A stretch of 39,742 bases of DNA, taken from contig NZ_SZNM01000033.1 of assembly GCF_005870085.1 (NCBI RefSeq), forward strand, positions 1-39,742, given 5' to 3'. Source of the stretch: Aquibacillus sediminis. GTDB taxonomy: Bacteria; Bacillota; Bacilli; Bacillales; Amphibacillaceae. Positions 31,023-39,742 of the stretch are shown one piece after another. The notes beneath the pieces are model-generated. The model searched no databases, was not told the DNA's origin, and was given only the letters and a program-made list of their open reading frames with translations. Within the stretch, counting starts at the first letter, position 1; each line of letters begins with the position of its first letter. The translations under genes and the position numbers were made by a program.

Positions 31023-32465
31023 CTAATCTTTTTGATAAGAATACCAATCTGCAATTCGTTCTACATCGGATTGGTTCAGCTCTTGAACAAGATAATGTTT
31101 TCCGCCAAAGTTATTTAAAATCGACGGACTTACATTTGCTAGCTGTTGTTTGCGATGTAAAATGTGTTGTTTTATTTCTAAAGATTGAACACGGCGTTGT
31201 TTTACAAAAATCGTTTCTTTACTAAACAGTCTCATTTGTAATGTAAGTTGCTGTTCAGATAAATGAAAGCCTGCTGTTTGGAAACGTGCAAACCCTAACG
31301 AACATGCGATAGCAAGGATCACCAGTGGAATCCATATCCATTCAAGTCCTAACACAGCTACTACAATAACAGCAACCAATGGCACAAATGCTGTTCGCAG
31401 AAGATAATATGGCAACGCCCGTTTTGGCACTTGGATGAAATCTGTTGGCACTTGCTCATATTCTGGTAAAATTTCTTGTAAAAAAGCTACTACCTCACTT
31501 TTCCTTAATAATGGAAAAAGCAGTGTTTCCGTGTTTTTATTATTATCTTGCACCCCACCAGCAATTTCAACAAATACTGTCGTATACCCTAATGGCTGAC
31601 GGACCAATGACTGCTTAACACCAACCGCTTGAATTCGTTTCAGAGGAATCGTCATCTGTCTTTTTTCTAACAATCCTCGTGTGATATATAACTCCTTTTC
31701 ATACCTTGTAATCGTAAACTGTCCATATTTAATGACCGTTCCTAGAATACCAATTCCCCATAGAAACAATAGCACCATAATGGCTAGACCAACCAAGATT
31801 TCAATCGCTTGCACCACGATCCAACCCGTTACTTCTTGATAGACTGTCGCTGGAATGACACTTTCCAATTCCGAAAAAAATACAACAAATAAACTTAGAA
31901 TCACACCAAAACTTCCTGATGTCGAACCTGCAATGATTAGCCGTTTGACCGAAATAGAACGAGATGGAAAGATAGACGGATCCTCGGGCTGATTCACATT
32001 TTGCTGTTGCTTGATGTTTGGTTCATTAACCTGCTTTAATTGCTCATGCAAGTACTTCCCCTCGTCAAATGTAACAGCACTTAAACTTGCATCAACATCA
32101 CGATCGCTTCCTGCCGTTTCGATTTGCACCTTTGTCAATCCAAAGATACGATGGATGACCCCTTGGGTTAAATCAATTGATTGAATCCGACTTTTGGAAA
32201 TCGAACGTTTCTTTCTGATCAGTACACCTTGTTCAATTCTTATTTGATCCTCTTCCAATACGTAGGTAAATCGGAACCAGGATAAAATGCCGTAACCTAT
32301 TAATAATATGGAAAAAACAGCAACTCCAATAACACCATAAATAAAGGGACCTTCTCCAATGGACAAGATGATTAAAGGTAATGCTGCAACAATAAATTGT
32401 CGTAAACTAGAAATAACCGTAAAAATCATCGCCGCTGGGTGTAATCGTTTTGGATTAGACATCAT
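31023..32465 (-). CDS. ydbT: YdbT-like membrane protein with bacterial PH domains
   Basis: 480 residues. Paired helices at the N-terminus, middle (about 165-240) and 350-395, with bacterial PH (bPH2) domains between them: YVLEEDQIRIEQGVLIRKKRSISKSRIQSIDLTQG near 70, a second at ELYITRGLLEKRQMTIPLKRIQAVGVKQ near 255, and a third near 410 (LTLQMRLFSKETIFVKQRRVQSLEIKQ). The gene overlaps the end of ydbS by 11 bp. In B. subtilis the ydbST operon is SigW-controlled and gives resistance to bacteriocin-type antimicrobials (amylocyclicin). The same role is likely but not shown here. A double ATG makes the start ambiguous by one codon. Confidence 0.88.
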   Translation of the reverse strand: MMSNPKRLHPAAMIFTVISSLRQFIVAALPLIILSIGEGPFIYGVIGVAVFSILLIGYGILSWFRFTYVLEEDQIRIEQGVLIRKKRSISKSRIQSIDLTQGVIHRIFGLTKVQIETAGSDRDVDASLSAVTFDEGKYLHEQLKQVNEPNIKQQQNVNQPEDPSIFPSRSISVKRLIIAGSTSGSFGVILSLFVVFFSELESVIPATVYQEVTGWIVVQAIEILVGLAIMVLLFLWGIGILGTVIKYGQFTITRYEKELYITRGLLEKRQMTIPLKRIQAVGVKQSLVRQPLGYTTVFVEIAGGVQDNNKNTETLLFPLLRKSEVVAFLQEILPEYEQVPTDFIQVPKRALPYYLLRTAFVPLVAVIVVAVLGLEWIWIPLVILAIACSLGFARFQTAGFHLSEQQLTLQMRLFSKETIFVKQRRVQSLEIKQHILHRKQQLANVSPSILNNFGGKHYLVQELNQSDVERIADWYSYQKD

Positions 32466-32934
32466 CTTGCTCCACCCTTGCTAACTCAGAAATTTGATCA
32501 CGTAAATCGGAAGCTTCTTCTTCTAAAAGTGCAGGAATTTCATGAGTTGTTGCTGCAGTCGAAATGGTTAAACTAGATAGACCGTACTTTTTTAACACCG
32601 GCCCTTGTTTTGTATCAACATGCTGAACTCGAATCATTGGTACTAAGGTTCGCGAAACAACTAAGATCCCATGCTGAATATAAATCTCTTGTTCAAACAC
32701 TTGGTAGCGCCATCTTCTCCAACGTAACTTAGGAATAAGAAAGACTGTAATTAATCCTTCGATCACACTCAAAATAAGGGCTATAACACCTAACCAATAG
32801 GAAAAGTCAAAAAAGTAAGCTAATAAAAACAGGCCGACTGTAATTAGAATCGGTACAGCAAGCCATAACAATGCCACAAGCTTCCATGCTTGGATAGCAT
32901 CCTTGGCAATTCTTTCACTTGGTGGTTGTCTCAT
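32455..32934 (-). CDS. ydbS: YdbS-like membrane protein with one bacterial PH domain
   Basis: 159 residues. Two N-terminal helices (about 17-65) and one bPH2 domain with the typical YQVFEQEIYIQHGILVVSRTLVPMIRVQHVDTKQG. Partner of YdbT, encoded directly downstream with an 11-bp overlap, so the two are probably translated together and form one complex at the membrane. AAAGGATT upstream of the ATG. Family A copy 7 starts 39 bp upstream, so the promoter lies in or beyond the repeat. No clear SigW promoter (TGAAAC...CGTA) is visible in the short space I could inspect. Confidence 0.87.
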   Translation of the reverse strand: MRQPPSERIAKDAIQAWKLVALLWLAVPILITVGLFLLAYFFDFSYWLGVIALILSVIEGLITVFLIPKLRWRRWRYQVFEQEIYIQHGILVVSRTLVPMIRVQHVDTKQGPVLKKYGLSSLTISTAATTHEIPALLEEEASDLRDQISELARVEQDDV

Positions 32935-32972
32935 AATAATACGAATCCTTTCTATTTTTTTTAAACTCTATT

Positions 32973-33127
32973 ATAAAGTGAAACGTCAATCAGTAGGGGG
33001 TTTTGGTCTTCCCCACAGCGTGTTAGTACCACAAGGAGTGACCCGTAGGCCCTCGAACCAATTAGGGCAAAAGCGAACCATTAGATGTTTTGAAATCGGA
33101 ATCTTATAGAAGGTTGCCCGTGATAAA
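32973..33127 (+). repeat. Family A dispersed repeat, copy 7
   Basis: Left end ATAAAGTGAAACGTCAATCA, first hairpin weakened (CAATCAGTAGGGG / CCCCACAGCGTG), then GTTAGTACCACAAGGAGTGA shared with copy 2. The right half is shortened, with the family ending GAAGGTTGCCCGTGATAAAT. It lies between the divergent ydbS and DinB-family genes, so promoters for one or both may be within it. Confidence 0.75.
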
Positions 33128-33212
33128 TCATTTCATCCGAAACAGGTTCTTTGACTATCTCTACTACTTCATTTACATTTTAACTATATCATTAAATGGA
33201 AGGAAGGTATAT

Positions 33213-33671
33213 ATGAGTAAAAGTCAGCATTATATAGACTATTTTTTATCCCATCGAAAAGTAACCAACACATTGATTGGTAAAATGGAGAAAGAAAACT
33301 ATGACTATAAGCCAACACCAACATCCATGTCAGCACAAGAACTTGCCTTACATATGCTACAATCATTCTACCAATTTACAGCTACTGCTGCGAAGCAAAC
33401 ACCTGAAGTGCTTCATCAACAAGGGGAAGCCGTTGACTTAGTCGAACTAGCTGAAACGTATACGAATAAAACCGTTAAACTATTACAGTCTTTATCAGAT
33501 CAAGACTTCGAAGAGATCATTGATTTAACAGACATCCTTGGAGCAAAGCTACCTGCTGCTCAAGTAATTGACATGGCAATTGATCACGAGATTAATCACA
33601 AAGGAAATCTTTTTGTTTATGTACGGGAAATGGGACATACTGACTTACCAATGTTCGTTGCAAAAGGATAA
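33213..33671 (+). CDS. DinB/BstA-type four-helix protein
   Basis: 152 residues from ATG 33213, which has AAGGAAGG upstream; a 41-codon extension to 33090 overlaps the family A repeat and is rejected. The DinB-like fold is recognised from an N-terminal helix with SHRKVTNTLIGKM, the metal-site histidine in LALHMLQSFY (about residue 47), and the pair in AIDHEINHKGNLFVYVREMG (His about 129 and 133). All three predicted metal ligands are present. Family members include bacillithiol transferases (BstA) and thiol-dependent detoxification enzymes; this member's substrate is unknown. Single gene with its own terminator. Confidence 0.82.
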   Translation: MSKSQHYIDYFLSHRKVTNTLIGKMEKENYDYKPTPTSMSAQELALHMLQSFYQFTATAAKQTPEVLHQQGEAVDLVELAETYTNKTVKLLQSLSDQDFEEIIDLTDILGAKLPAAQVIDMAIDHEINHKGNLFVYVREMGHTDLPMFVAKG

Positions 33672-33675
33672 ATAG

Positions 33676-33717
33676 AAGGGCCTGATATCTATTTATGGAT
33701 ATCAGACCCTTTTTTAA
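33676..33717 (+). terminator. Intrinsic terminator of the DinB-family gene
   Basis: Stem GGGCCTGATATC / GATATCAGACCC with an 8-base loop (one mismatch), followed by TTTTTTAATA. It starts 7 bases after the stop codon and also lies 6 bases after the convergent yhbH stop. Confidence 0.88.
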
Positions 33718-33722
33718 TACCT

Positions 33723-34883
33723 TTACACTTTCATTTCTTCTTGTTGTTGACTAAAGAACTTTTTCATCGCATAAAACACATCAGCTTTTTTCCTTAACAC
33801 ATAGGACTGCAGCTTTGGATTTTCGATTTTATTAAACACTTGCATTAATGTGGAGTGACGATTGTACTGATTGACTTCGCCATACCCAAACATACTTGCA
33901 TGCTCGATTAATTCATTAATTAGTGGCACACAACGTCGATTATCAGACGTCAAATTGTCTCCATCTGAAAAATGAAATGGATAAATATTATAACTTGCTG
34001 GTGAATACTTTTGCTCAATTAATTCTAACGATTTGCGATAGGCTGAAGAACAGATCGTCCCACCACTTTCTCCTTTAGTAAAGAAGGATTCCTCATCCAC
34101 TACTTTTGCTTCGGTATGGTGGGCAATAAATTCAATTTCAACCGTTTCATATTTCGAACGTAGGAAGCGCGTCATCCAAAAGAAGAAGCTACGAGCCATA
34201 TACTTTTCCCACAATCCCATACTACCACTTGTATCCATCATCGCTAACACAACTGCTTTTGATTCTGGTTTCTCGATATCTTCCCATGTTTTATAACGTA
34301 AATCGTCAGGAAAAATTGGATTAAATTGTGGCTTACCATCCATTGCATTTCGTTTAAATGCTTCTAACATCGTACGTTTTTTGTCAATGTTCCCTTGTAA
34401 ACCTTTTTTGCGAATATCTCGGAATTCAAAATCTGTCGTTACAATATTATCTTTCTCTTTTTCTTGTAAATTTGGAAGTTCCAATTCACTAAAAAACTGC
34501 TCTTCTAATTCCTCAAATGAGACTTCAGCTTCATAATAATCTTGACCTGGTTGATCCCCGGCCCCTTCGCCTTTTCCTTGTGCCTTTTGTGGTTTTCCAT
34601 CCTTGGCTATGACATCACCGACATCACTATCACCATCGCCTTGGCCTGCATGTTTATTCTTGTCTTGACTATAGCGGATTTTGTATTCGTCTAATGAGCG
34701 GATTGGTATCTTGACAACATCTTTCCCTCTAGACATTATGATGTTCTCTTCACTAACTAAATCGGGGAGCTTTTTCTTGAGGACGTCTTGCACTTTATCT
34801 TGGTGGCGCTTTTGGTCATCATACCCTTTTCTGTGGAGGGACCAATCTTCTTCTGAAATCACAAAATTCTTAGAATCAGCCAA
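33723..34883 (-). CDS. yhbH: Sporulation protein YhbH (DUF444)
   Basis: 386 residues. The N-terminal basic helical region (1-70), glycine/aspartate-rich linker (75-110, [11 protein letters not shown]) and DUF444 core are all seen. A von Willebrand A-like site is present: [19 protein letters not shown] (MIDAS DxSGS near 219), GGTICSSAY near 275 and FHFSDGDN near 305. In B. subtilis yhbH is SigE-dependent; in Enterobacteria its homologue YeaH is linked to the kinase YeaG/PrkA. Start TTG 34883 with AGGAGGAGGGG upstream. Single gene; no prkA is adjacent. Confidence 0.93.
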   Translation of the reverse strand: MADSKNFVISEEDWSLHRKGYDDQKRHQDKVQDVLKKKLPDLVSEENIIMSRGKDVVKIPIRSLDEYKIRYSQDKNKHAGQGDGDSDVGDVIAKDGKPQKAQGKGEGAGDQPGQDYYEAEVSFEELEEQFFSELELPNLQEKEKDNIVTTDFEFRDIRKKGLQGNIDKKRTMLEAFKRNAMDGKPQFNPIFPDDLRYKTWEDIEKPESKAVVLAMMDTSGSMGLWEKYMARSFFFWMTRFLRSKYETVEIEFIAHHTEAKVVDEESFFTKGESGGTICSSAYRKSLELIEQKYSPASYNIYPFHFSDGDNLTSDNRRCVPLINELIEHASMFGYGEVNQYNRHSTLMQVFNKIENPKLQSYVLRKKADVFYAMKKFFSQQQEEMKV

Positions 34884-35155
34884 GCAATTCCCCTCCTCCT
34901 AGGATTAATAGTTTTACCAGGAAAACATAGCCACTGCTTTAATACGCTATGCTTTTCTAATATTACTACCATTCTATGCAGGCATTTCCAATTTGATTAA
35001 ACATTTTGTAAAAAAGTGTAGTTAGACTAATTGGAATCAACTGTGACTGCTTTGCTCTCGGTTGATTTGCGCTCTTTTTCTGATCGAACTTACCGTGACA
35101 ATTTAGTTAAATCCGATATGTAATGGTTATGGTTGATCTACCAAAATAAAAACAA
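34884..35155. other. Gene-free stretch between yhbH and odhAB
   Basis: No ORF, RNA gene or clear promoter is seen. It must hold the yhbH promoter. On the minus strand CATAGAAT near 34972-34979 resembles a SigE -10 box, but no matching -35 box was found. The only structured element is the family C hairpin at 35035-35067. Confidence 0.6.
35035..35067 (+). repeat. Family C hairpin, copy 2
   Basis: AATCAAC (35035-35041) pairs perfectly with GTTGATT (35061-35067) around a 19-base loop beginning TGTGAC and ending TCG. The loop has the same length and ends as the copy at 28734-28768, but the stem sequence differs on both sides. Confidence 0.45.
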
Positions 35156-35194
35156 TAAAAGCGCTAACCTGCACACAACAGGTCAGCGCTTTTA
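35156..35194 (-). terminator. Intrinsic terminator of odhAB
   Basis: Minus strand: stem AAAAGCGCTGACCTG / CAGGTTAGCGCTTTT (one wobble) with a 7-base loop, followed by ATTGTTTTTATTTT. It is 15 bases after the odhB stop. Confidence 0.9.
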
Positions 35195-35208
35195 TCTAAT
35201 ATATTTCA

Positions 35209-36483
35209 TTAACCTTCTAGCAATAAATCATATGGGTCTTCCAGTAACTGTTTAATACGTACTAGGAATTGTACTGCTTCTTTTCCATCTATAATTCTAT
35301 GATCATAGGATAAAGCAATATACATCATTGGACGAACTTCAATAGAATCGTCTGGCATCGCAATTGGTCGTTTTTGGATGGAGTGCATTCCTAAAATACC
35401 AACCTGTGGCGCATTAATAATTGGAGTGGATAATAATGAGCCAAAAATACCACCGTTTGTTATTGTAAACGATCCTCCCTGAAGGTCAGACAATTGTAAT
35501 TGCTTATCTTGTGCTTTTTTACCAAGACGACCGATCTCTTCTTCTACCCCAGCAAAATCTAGTCGATCAGCATCTCTTACCACTGGAACTACTAATCCAT
35601 CATCAGTAGAAACAGCAATACCAATATCATAGAATTTCTTCATCACAATTTCGTTACCTTGGATTTCAGCATTAATTAATGGGAAATCTTTCAATGCTGC
35701 CACGACAGCCTTCGTAAAGAAGGACATAAATCCAAGTTTAACCCCGTGCTTTTCTAGGAATTTATCTTTGCGTTCACTACGAAGCTTCATAACAGAAGTC
35801 ATGTCTACTTCATTAAAAGTCGTTAACATCGCTGCATTGTGCTGGGCATCCACGAGTTTATTCGCAATCGTTTGACGGCGACGAGACATTTTCACACGTT
35901 CTACCGGTTTATCAAACTCTGTCTTTTCCGAAGCTTTGGACGCTTCTTTCTTTTCTGGTTTTGATTCCGCTTTCGTTGCAGCCTGTTTCACATAAGCTTC
36001 AAGGTCCTCAGGATGAACGCGACCTAATGGATCACGCGGGTAGACATCACTAAGATTAATTCCTAGTTCACGCGCACGTTTACGGGTAGCAGGAGAAGCA
36101 ATCACATCTTGGTTACTTTCTACTGATTGTTGTTCTGCTTTTGGTGCTTCAGCAGTTGCTGTTGCCGCCGCTTGTTTTTGTTCTTCTTGCTTCTGTGGTT
36201 CTGGCTCTGGAGCAGAGGCAGTTTCAGATGCTCCACCACCAGCCTGACCAGATTCGTCGACACTTGCAATCACATCTCCAACTTCTACATCTTCACCTTC
36301 TTCTTTTAAAAGGTCGGCAACCACACCACTGTAGTCGGAGTTCACCTCAACATTTACTTTGTCTGTTTCTAGTTCTACTATTGGATCCCCTGATTCTACT
36401 TGATCTCCTTTTTTGACTAACCACTCTGCGATCGTACCTTCTGTAATAGATTCTGCTAATTCTGGGACTTTAATTTCCTTCAC
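35209..36483 (-). CDS. odhB: Dihydrolipoyl succinyltransferase (E2) of 2-oxoglutarate dehydrogenase
   Basis: 424 residues. The lipoyl domain (1-77) has the lipoylated Lys42 in [11 protein letters not shown]. An Ala/Glu/Gln-rich linker (80-125) leads to the E1/E3-binding domain (about 128-170, [19 protein letters not shown]). A second linker precedes the catalytic domain (195-424), with active-site His395 and Asp399 in [13 protein letters not shown]. It transfers the succinyl group from E1 to CoA in the TCA cycle. Its ATG lies 14 bp inside the odhA 3' end, and AAAGGAGGAGAT within odhA is its ribosome site, so the two are translationally coupled. The succinyl- rather than acetyltransferase call rests on the partner odhA. 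Confidence 0.97.
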   Translation of the reverse strand: MKEIKVPELAESITEGTIAEWLVKKGDQVESGDPIVELETDKVNVEVNSDYSGVVADLLKEEGEDVEVGDVIASVDESGQAGGGASETASAPEPEPQKQEEQKQAAATATAEAPKAEQQSVESNQDVIASPATRKRARELGINLSDVYPRDPLGRVHPEDLEAYVKQAATKAESKPEKKEASKASEKTEFDKPVERVKMSRRRQTIANKLVDAQHNAAMLTTFNEVDMTSVMKLRSERKDKFLEKHGVKLGFMSFFTKAVVAALKDFPLINAEIQGNEIVMKKFYDIGIAVSTDDGLVVPVVRDADRLDFAGVEEEIGRLGKKAQDKQLQLSDLQGGSFTITNGGIFGSLLSTPIINAPQVGILGMHSIQKRPIAMPDDSIEVRPMMYIALSYDHRIIDGKEAVQFLVRIKQLLEDPYDLLLEG

Positions 36484-39328
36484 TGAAATCTCCTCCTTTA
36501 GACAGCTCTAATGCCTCATGTACAATTCTATTTTGTTCTGTCTTGTGTATGTTTGGTTCACCGACAGCTGGTGAAGATCGTTCACAACGACCAACATAAA
36601 TTAACTCTTGATCCTCATTCAACATTTTAAATAGTGGTTCTTTGACAAAGTTCCAACTTCCCATATTTCTTGGTTCTTCCTGTACCCAAACAACCTCTTC
36701 CACATTGGAACAAGCTTTTAATACTTGCTCAATTTGTTTTTGAGGGAACGGATAAATTTGTTCTAATCGTAAAATATGGATATTGTCAAAGTTTTTGGAC
36801 TTACTCATAGCCTCTTCAATATCAACCATTACTTTTCCACTACCAATCACTAAACGCTTTGCTTTCTTTGTCGTTTTAGGTAACCCTGGTTGTGGAATTA
36901 ATGGATTAAACTTACCTTCTGTAAACTCTTTTGCATCCGAGGCCACTCGTTGATTTCTAAGTAAACTTTTCGGTGTCATCACGACTAGTGGACGAGCAGA
37001 TTCACTATCCACTAAGGCTGCTTGGCGACGTAATAAATGGAAGTATTGTGCACTTGTTGTTACATTCGCAACAATCCAATTATTCTCTGCAGCTAAATTC
37101 AAGAAACGTTCTAATCTCGCACTTGAGTGCTCCGGACCTTGACCTTCATAGCCATGTGGTAGCAGCATGACCATATTTGACTTTTCGCCCCACTTCGCAC
37201 GTCCCGCTGCAATAAATTGATCAAAAATAACTTGGCCTGCATTTGCAAAATCACCAAATTGTGCTTCCCATAAAACAAGAGTCTTTGGAGCTTGCACGCT
37301 ATACCCATATTCAAAACCAAGCACACCTGCTTCTGACAATGGACTATTATGGATATCAAAAGACGCCTTCGCTTGTTCTAATCCATGCATTGGACAATAC
37401 GTTTCCCCTGTATTCACATCATGTAACACTAGGTGTCGGTGCGCAAATGTACCGCGTTCAGAGTCTTGACCAGTCAATCGAATCGGTATACCATCTTGTA
37501 AAATGGAGGCATAAGCAAGGGTTTCAGCAGTTGCCCAGTCAGCTTTATTCCCATCTTCTAATGCATCTCCGCGTTTGTTTAAAATTCTCTCCAGCTTTTT
37601 AAAACCTTGAAAACCTTCAGGACGTTTGAGTAATCCCTTGTTCAATGCTTTTAACTGATCTAATGGAACCGCAGTCTCTATATCTGACAAGCCATTACGC
37701 AAGGCTTGTGGAACTGGTTTCGCTTCAGGTTCACTTGTACTGTCTTCTCTCATGTTATCGTAGATACCTTTTAACTTATTAAAAACGGCATCCTTCATTT
37801 CATTAATCGTATTGTCTTCTACAACGCCTTCTTCTTTTAGGCGGTTAGAGTAAACAGTTGATACAGTCGGGTGCTGATCAATATCTTTATATAATTGCGG
37901 TTGTGTTGCGCGCGGTTCGTCCATTTCGTTGTGACCATAACGACGATAACCAACCAAATCAATTAGAAAATCTTTATGGAATTTTTTACGATATTCATAG
38001 GCAAGTTTCACTGCAGATACACATGCTTCAGGATCATCTGCATTTACATGCACAATTGGTATTTCAAAGCCTTTTGCTAAATCACTTGCATATCTTGTCG
38101 ATCTTCCTTCTTGCTGACCCGTTGTAAAACCAACTAAATTGTTCGCAATCAAATGGATCGTTCCACCTGTTTGATAACCACGTAGCGCACTCATATTCAA
38201 TGTTTCAGCGACAACGCCTTCCCCAATAAATGCAGCATCCCCATGAATAAGAATGCTTAATGCTTTATTCGTATCTTGCTTTGGATAGCCGACTTGAAAA
38301 CGATAATCTTGTGCTGCTCTCGTAAACCCTTCTACAACAGGATTGACAAATTCTAAATGGGATGGGTTATGTGCTAAAGTAATACGCGTTGGAGATGGCT
38401 TTTCTTCCCCTACTTTTCTTTCCGCACCAAAGTGATATTTCACATCCCCAGTCCATCCATACGTAATCGCTTGAGAACCTGCAGAAGGAACTAACTCTTT
38501 ATCTCCGGAATGATGAAATTCTGAGAAAAGTTTATCAAATGGCTTTCCTAAAATATGTGTCAACACACTTAGTCGACCACGGTGCGCCATTCCCATTAAG
38601 ATATCTTCTGTTTCATCGTAAAAGGAATATTGAACGATCCGATCCAACATCGGGACCATTACTTCTAATCCTTCAATGGAAAATCGTTTTTGAGCAACAA
38701 ACGTTTTAGCTAAAAAGTTTTCAAAGCCTTCTACATCTGCTAGCTTTTGTAGTAAATTTTTCTTTTCTTCACGATCCATACCGACTTGGTAGGATCCTGT
38801 ATCCACTTTATGTTGAAGCCATTTTCGTTCTTCATCATTGTTTACATGATCATATTCAAATGATATCGTTCCTGCATAATTCTTTTTCAATACATTCACA
38901 ACATCTAATCCAGTTTTCACATTTTGTGGCGCATCTTCCCAAATCCACTCTGAAGGAATCGCTTCCAAATCTTTGTTCGTCAGTTGATAAGACTTTGGAT
39001 CAATTAGTGGTGAATGCCTTTCCTTTTGTGCGCCAACAGGATAAATGTCTGCTTCTAAATGTCCGTAACGTCGAATAGCCTCAACAAGTTTCATTGCTGA
39101 GGTAAGCTTTTTAATGTCATTTGATGTAGGTTGTTTTGTATTTGTTTCTTCTTGTGAAAATCCCCCTTGTTTTACCCATACTGGAGCACCGTACACATCG
39201 AATAGATCTTTTAATGATGCGTCAACAGCTGCTGGGTCTTCCAAATAGACTTCATATTGTTCTTCTACATACCCCATGTTTGGACCATGAAAATTTTGCC
39301 AGAATCTTTCACTAGATTCATGTGTCAC
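36470..39328 (-). CDS. odhA: 2-oxoglutarate dehydrogenase E1 component
   Basis: 952 residues, close to the B. subtilis enzyme. The N-terminal region ([25 protein letters not shown]) is the E1 helper segment. The TPP-binding half has [18 protein letters not shown] (about 250), [15 protein letters not shown], and the diphosphate/Mg2+ motif [18 protein letters not shown]. The second half has [24 protein letters not shown] and [13 protein letters not shown]. It decarboxylates 2-oxoglutarate and passes the succinyl group to OdhB. Start GTG 39328 with GGGGGT upstream. Forms an operon with odhB; lpd (E3) is elsewhere. No obvious cre site in the promoter region. Confidence 0.97.
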   Translation of the reverse strand: MTHESSERFWQNFHGPNMGYVEEQYEVYLEDPAAVDASLKDLFDVYGAPVWVKQGGFSQEETNTKQPTSNDIKKLTSAMKLVEAIRRYGHLEADIYPVGAQKERHSPLIDPKSYQLTNKDLEAIPSEWIWEDAPQNVKTGLDVVNVLKKNYAGTISFEYDHVNNDEERKWLQHKVDTGSYQVGMDREEKKNLLQKLADVEGFENFLAKTFVAQKRFSIEGLEVMVPMLDRIVQYSFYDETEDILMGMAHRGRLSVLTHILGKPFDKLFSEFHHSGDKELVPSAGSQAITYGWTGDVKYHFGAERKVGEEKPSPTRITLAHNPSHLEFVNPVVEGFTRAAQDYRFQVGYPKQDTNKALSILIHGDAAFIGEGVVAETLNMSALRGYQTGGTIHLIANNLVGFTTGQQEGRSTRYASDLAKGFEIPIVHVNADDPEACVSAVKLAYEYRKKFHKDFLIDLVGYRRYGHNEMDEPRATQPQLYKDIDQHPTVSTVYSNRLKEEGVVEDNTINEMKDAVFNKLKGIYDNMREDSTSEPEAKPVPQALRNGLSDIETAVPLDQLKALNKGLLKRPEGFQGFKKLERILNKRGDALEDGNKADWATAETLAYASILQDGIPIRLTGQDSERGTFAHRHLVLHDVNTGETYCPMHGLEQAKASFDIHNSPLSEAGVLGFEYGYSVQAPKTLVLWEAQFGDFANAGQVIFDQFIAAGRAKWGEKSNMVMLLPHGYEGQGPEHSSARLERFLNLAAENNWIVANVTTSAQYFHLLRRQAALVDSESARPLVVMTPKSLLRNQRVASDAKEFTEGKFNPLIPQPGLPKTTKKAKRLVIGSGKVMVDIEEAMSKSKNFDNIHILRLEQIYPFPQKQIEQVLKACSNVEEVVWVQEEPRNMGSWNFVKEPLFKMLNEDQELIYVGRCERSSPAVGEPNIHKTEQNRIVHEALELSKGGDFSEGN

Positions 39329-39412
39329 GTCTTATACCCCCATTAGTAGTTCACTTATCCTACTTAACACTTATCCCCGTGCTGCAAAAACTTGAGCACT
39401 GATTTCATTACT

Positions 39413-39441
39413 AATATAACCTATTTTCAAAACAGAAACAA
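39413..39441 (-). promoter_or_regulatory. Possible SigA promoter of odhAB
   Basis: -35 TTGTTT (39441-39436), a 17-base spacer and -10 TATATT (39418-39413) on the minus strand, about 85 bases before the GTG start. The -35 is weak. The rest of 39329-39606 shows no ORF and nothing else I recognise. Confidence 0.4.
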
Positions 39442-39606
39442 CAATCAAGATTGGATATTTCAAATGATTTTGTTAATTGGGAAAATTCGTTTTTTACCAT
39501 TCTACTTTATTAGCTAAAAATGCGATAATAAGCAAAGATTTTCTGTTTTACCCACATTAAAGAAAACAGTATTTCCCTAGTTTTGGATTTTTGAAATGTA
39601 CTTTTT

Positions 39607-39742
39607 TGCATAGTAGCTATATACTGCGCAGTAAATTTCAATTTCCTATATATATGACGAGTGATAATAGGCCGCTGCGGAAAACACTACGCTTTCCATG
39701 GGTGGCTGATGAGCCTCCTCGTTCGTCCCTCACTGCGGGGTC
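39607..39742 (-). repeat. Family B repeat, cut by the window end
   Basis: Left boundary palindrome TGCATAGT-AGCTATAT-ACTGCGCA (39607-39630), near-identical in layout to that at 4370-4393. After about 48 bases the inverted copy begins, with GCGGAAAACACTAC, then GCTTTCCATGGGTGGCTGAT and GAGCCTCCTCG, and the core TCCCTCACTGCGGGGTC at the very end. Read on the minus strand this equals the right half of the copy at 4590-4855. The rest lies beyond the window. Confidence 0.8.

Noticed and set aside
32935-32972. SigW promoter ahead of ydbS
   Set aside because: Expected from B. subtilis, but no TGAAAC/CGTA pair was found in the short gap; a TATAAT at the repeat edge lacks a matching -35.
34972-34979. 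SigE promoter for yhbH
   Set aside because: CATAGAAT resembles a SigE -10 box, but no suitable -35 box at 13-15 bases was found.
39329-39606. CcpA (cre) site in the odhAB promoter region
   Set aside because: Looked for because odhAB is catabolite-controlled in relatives; no convincing cre match was seen.

Overview
The window is a chromosomal segment of a low-GC, endospore-forming member of the Bacillaceae. The 16S rRNA start at the left edge contains GCGCGGGAAGCAAGC, a stretch I associate with the Oceanobacillus/Virgibacillus/Gracilibacillus group; genus and species cannot be fixed from this window. Spore genes (a complete gerA-type operon, spoVR, yhbH, a YhcN/YlaJ lipoprotein) and Bacillus-type genes (ydbST, yhdB, ytiB, odhAB, luxS) agree with this. 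I see no transposase, phage gene, tRNA, riboswitch or CRISPR array.

Layout. 1-450: start of an rrn operon on the minus strand with leader and three tandem promoters. 483-813: two copies of dispersed repeat family A. 838-4342: DegV lipid-binding protein, CNNM/CorC-type transporter, DUF389 membrane protein. 4370-4901: a compound family B repeat. 4960-9097: signalling block with a DUF5317 protein, a previously easy-to-miss 43-residue membrane peptide, a GGDEF/HD-GYP c-di-GMP enzyme and a MEDS-domain histidine kinase. 9304-16515: small hydrophilic peptide, cold-shock protein, acetyltransferase, SpoVR, a degenerate rhodanese, a 52-residue peptide, M20 dipeptidase, LuxS, spore lipoprotein and YhdB. 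16713-22308: membrane-anchored serine protease, beta-carbonic anhydrase and the germinant receptor operon. 22325-25831: family A repeat, aldo/keto reductase, a 51-bp tandem array, a zinc-finger membrane protein, a family B repeat and a stand-alone murG. 25935-32934: MATE exporter, NupC nucleoside transporter, lipoprotein, purine permease and ydbST. 33213-39328: DinB protein, YhbH and odhAB, followed by a family B repeat cut by the window end.

How it fits together. Most genes, including rrn, lie on the minus strand, so replication probably runs right to left. Most genes form one- to three-gene units closed by clear intrinsic terminators. Functional groups are the TCA cycle (odhAB), purine and nucleoside uptake (nupC, pbuG), c-di-GMP and histidine-kinase signalling, and sporulation/germination. 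Two spore units are preceded by sites resembling SigG promoters with an identical CATACTA -10 box.

The most unusual content is intergenic. Family A has seven copies of about 150-185 bp, all in the same orientation, built from hairpins. Family B occurs at three loci, has inverted arms that differ between copies but stay complementary within a copy, and is bounded by 24-bp palindromes with an 8-8-8 layout. A possible third family (C) is a hairpin with a 19-nt loop. No complete new defence or biosynthetic system was found; the repeats and the unannotated small ORFs are the best candidates for new biology.
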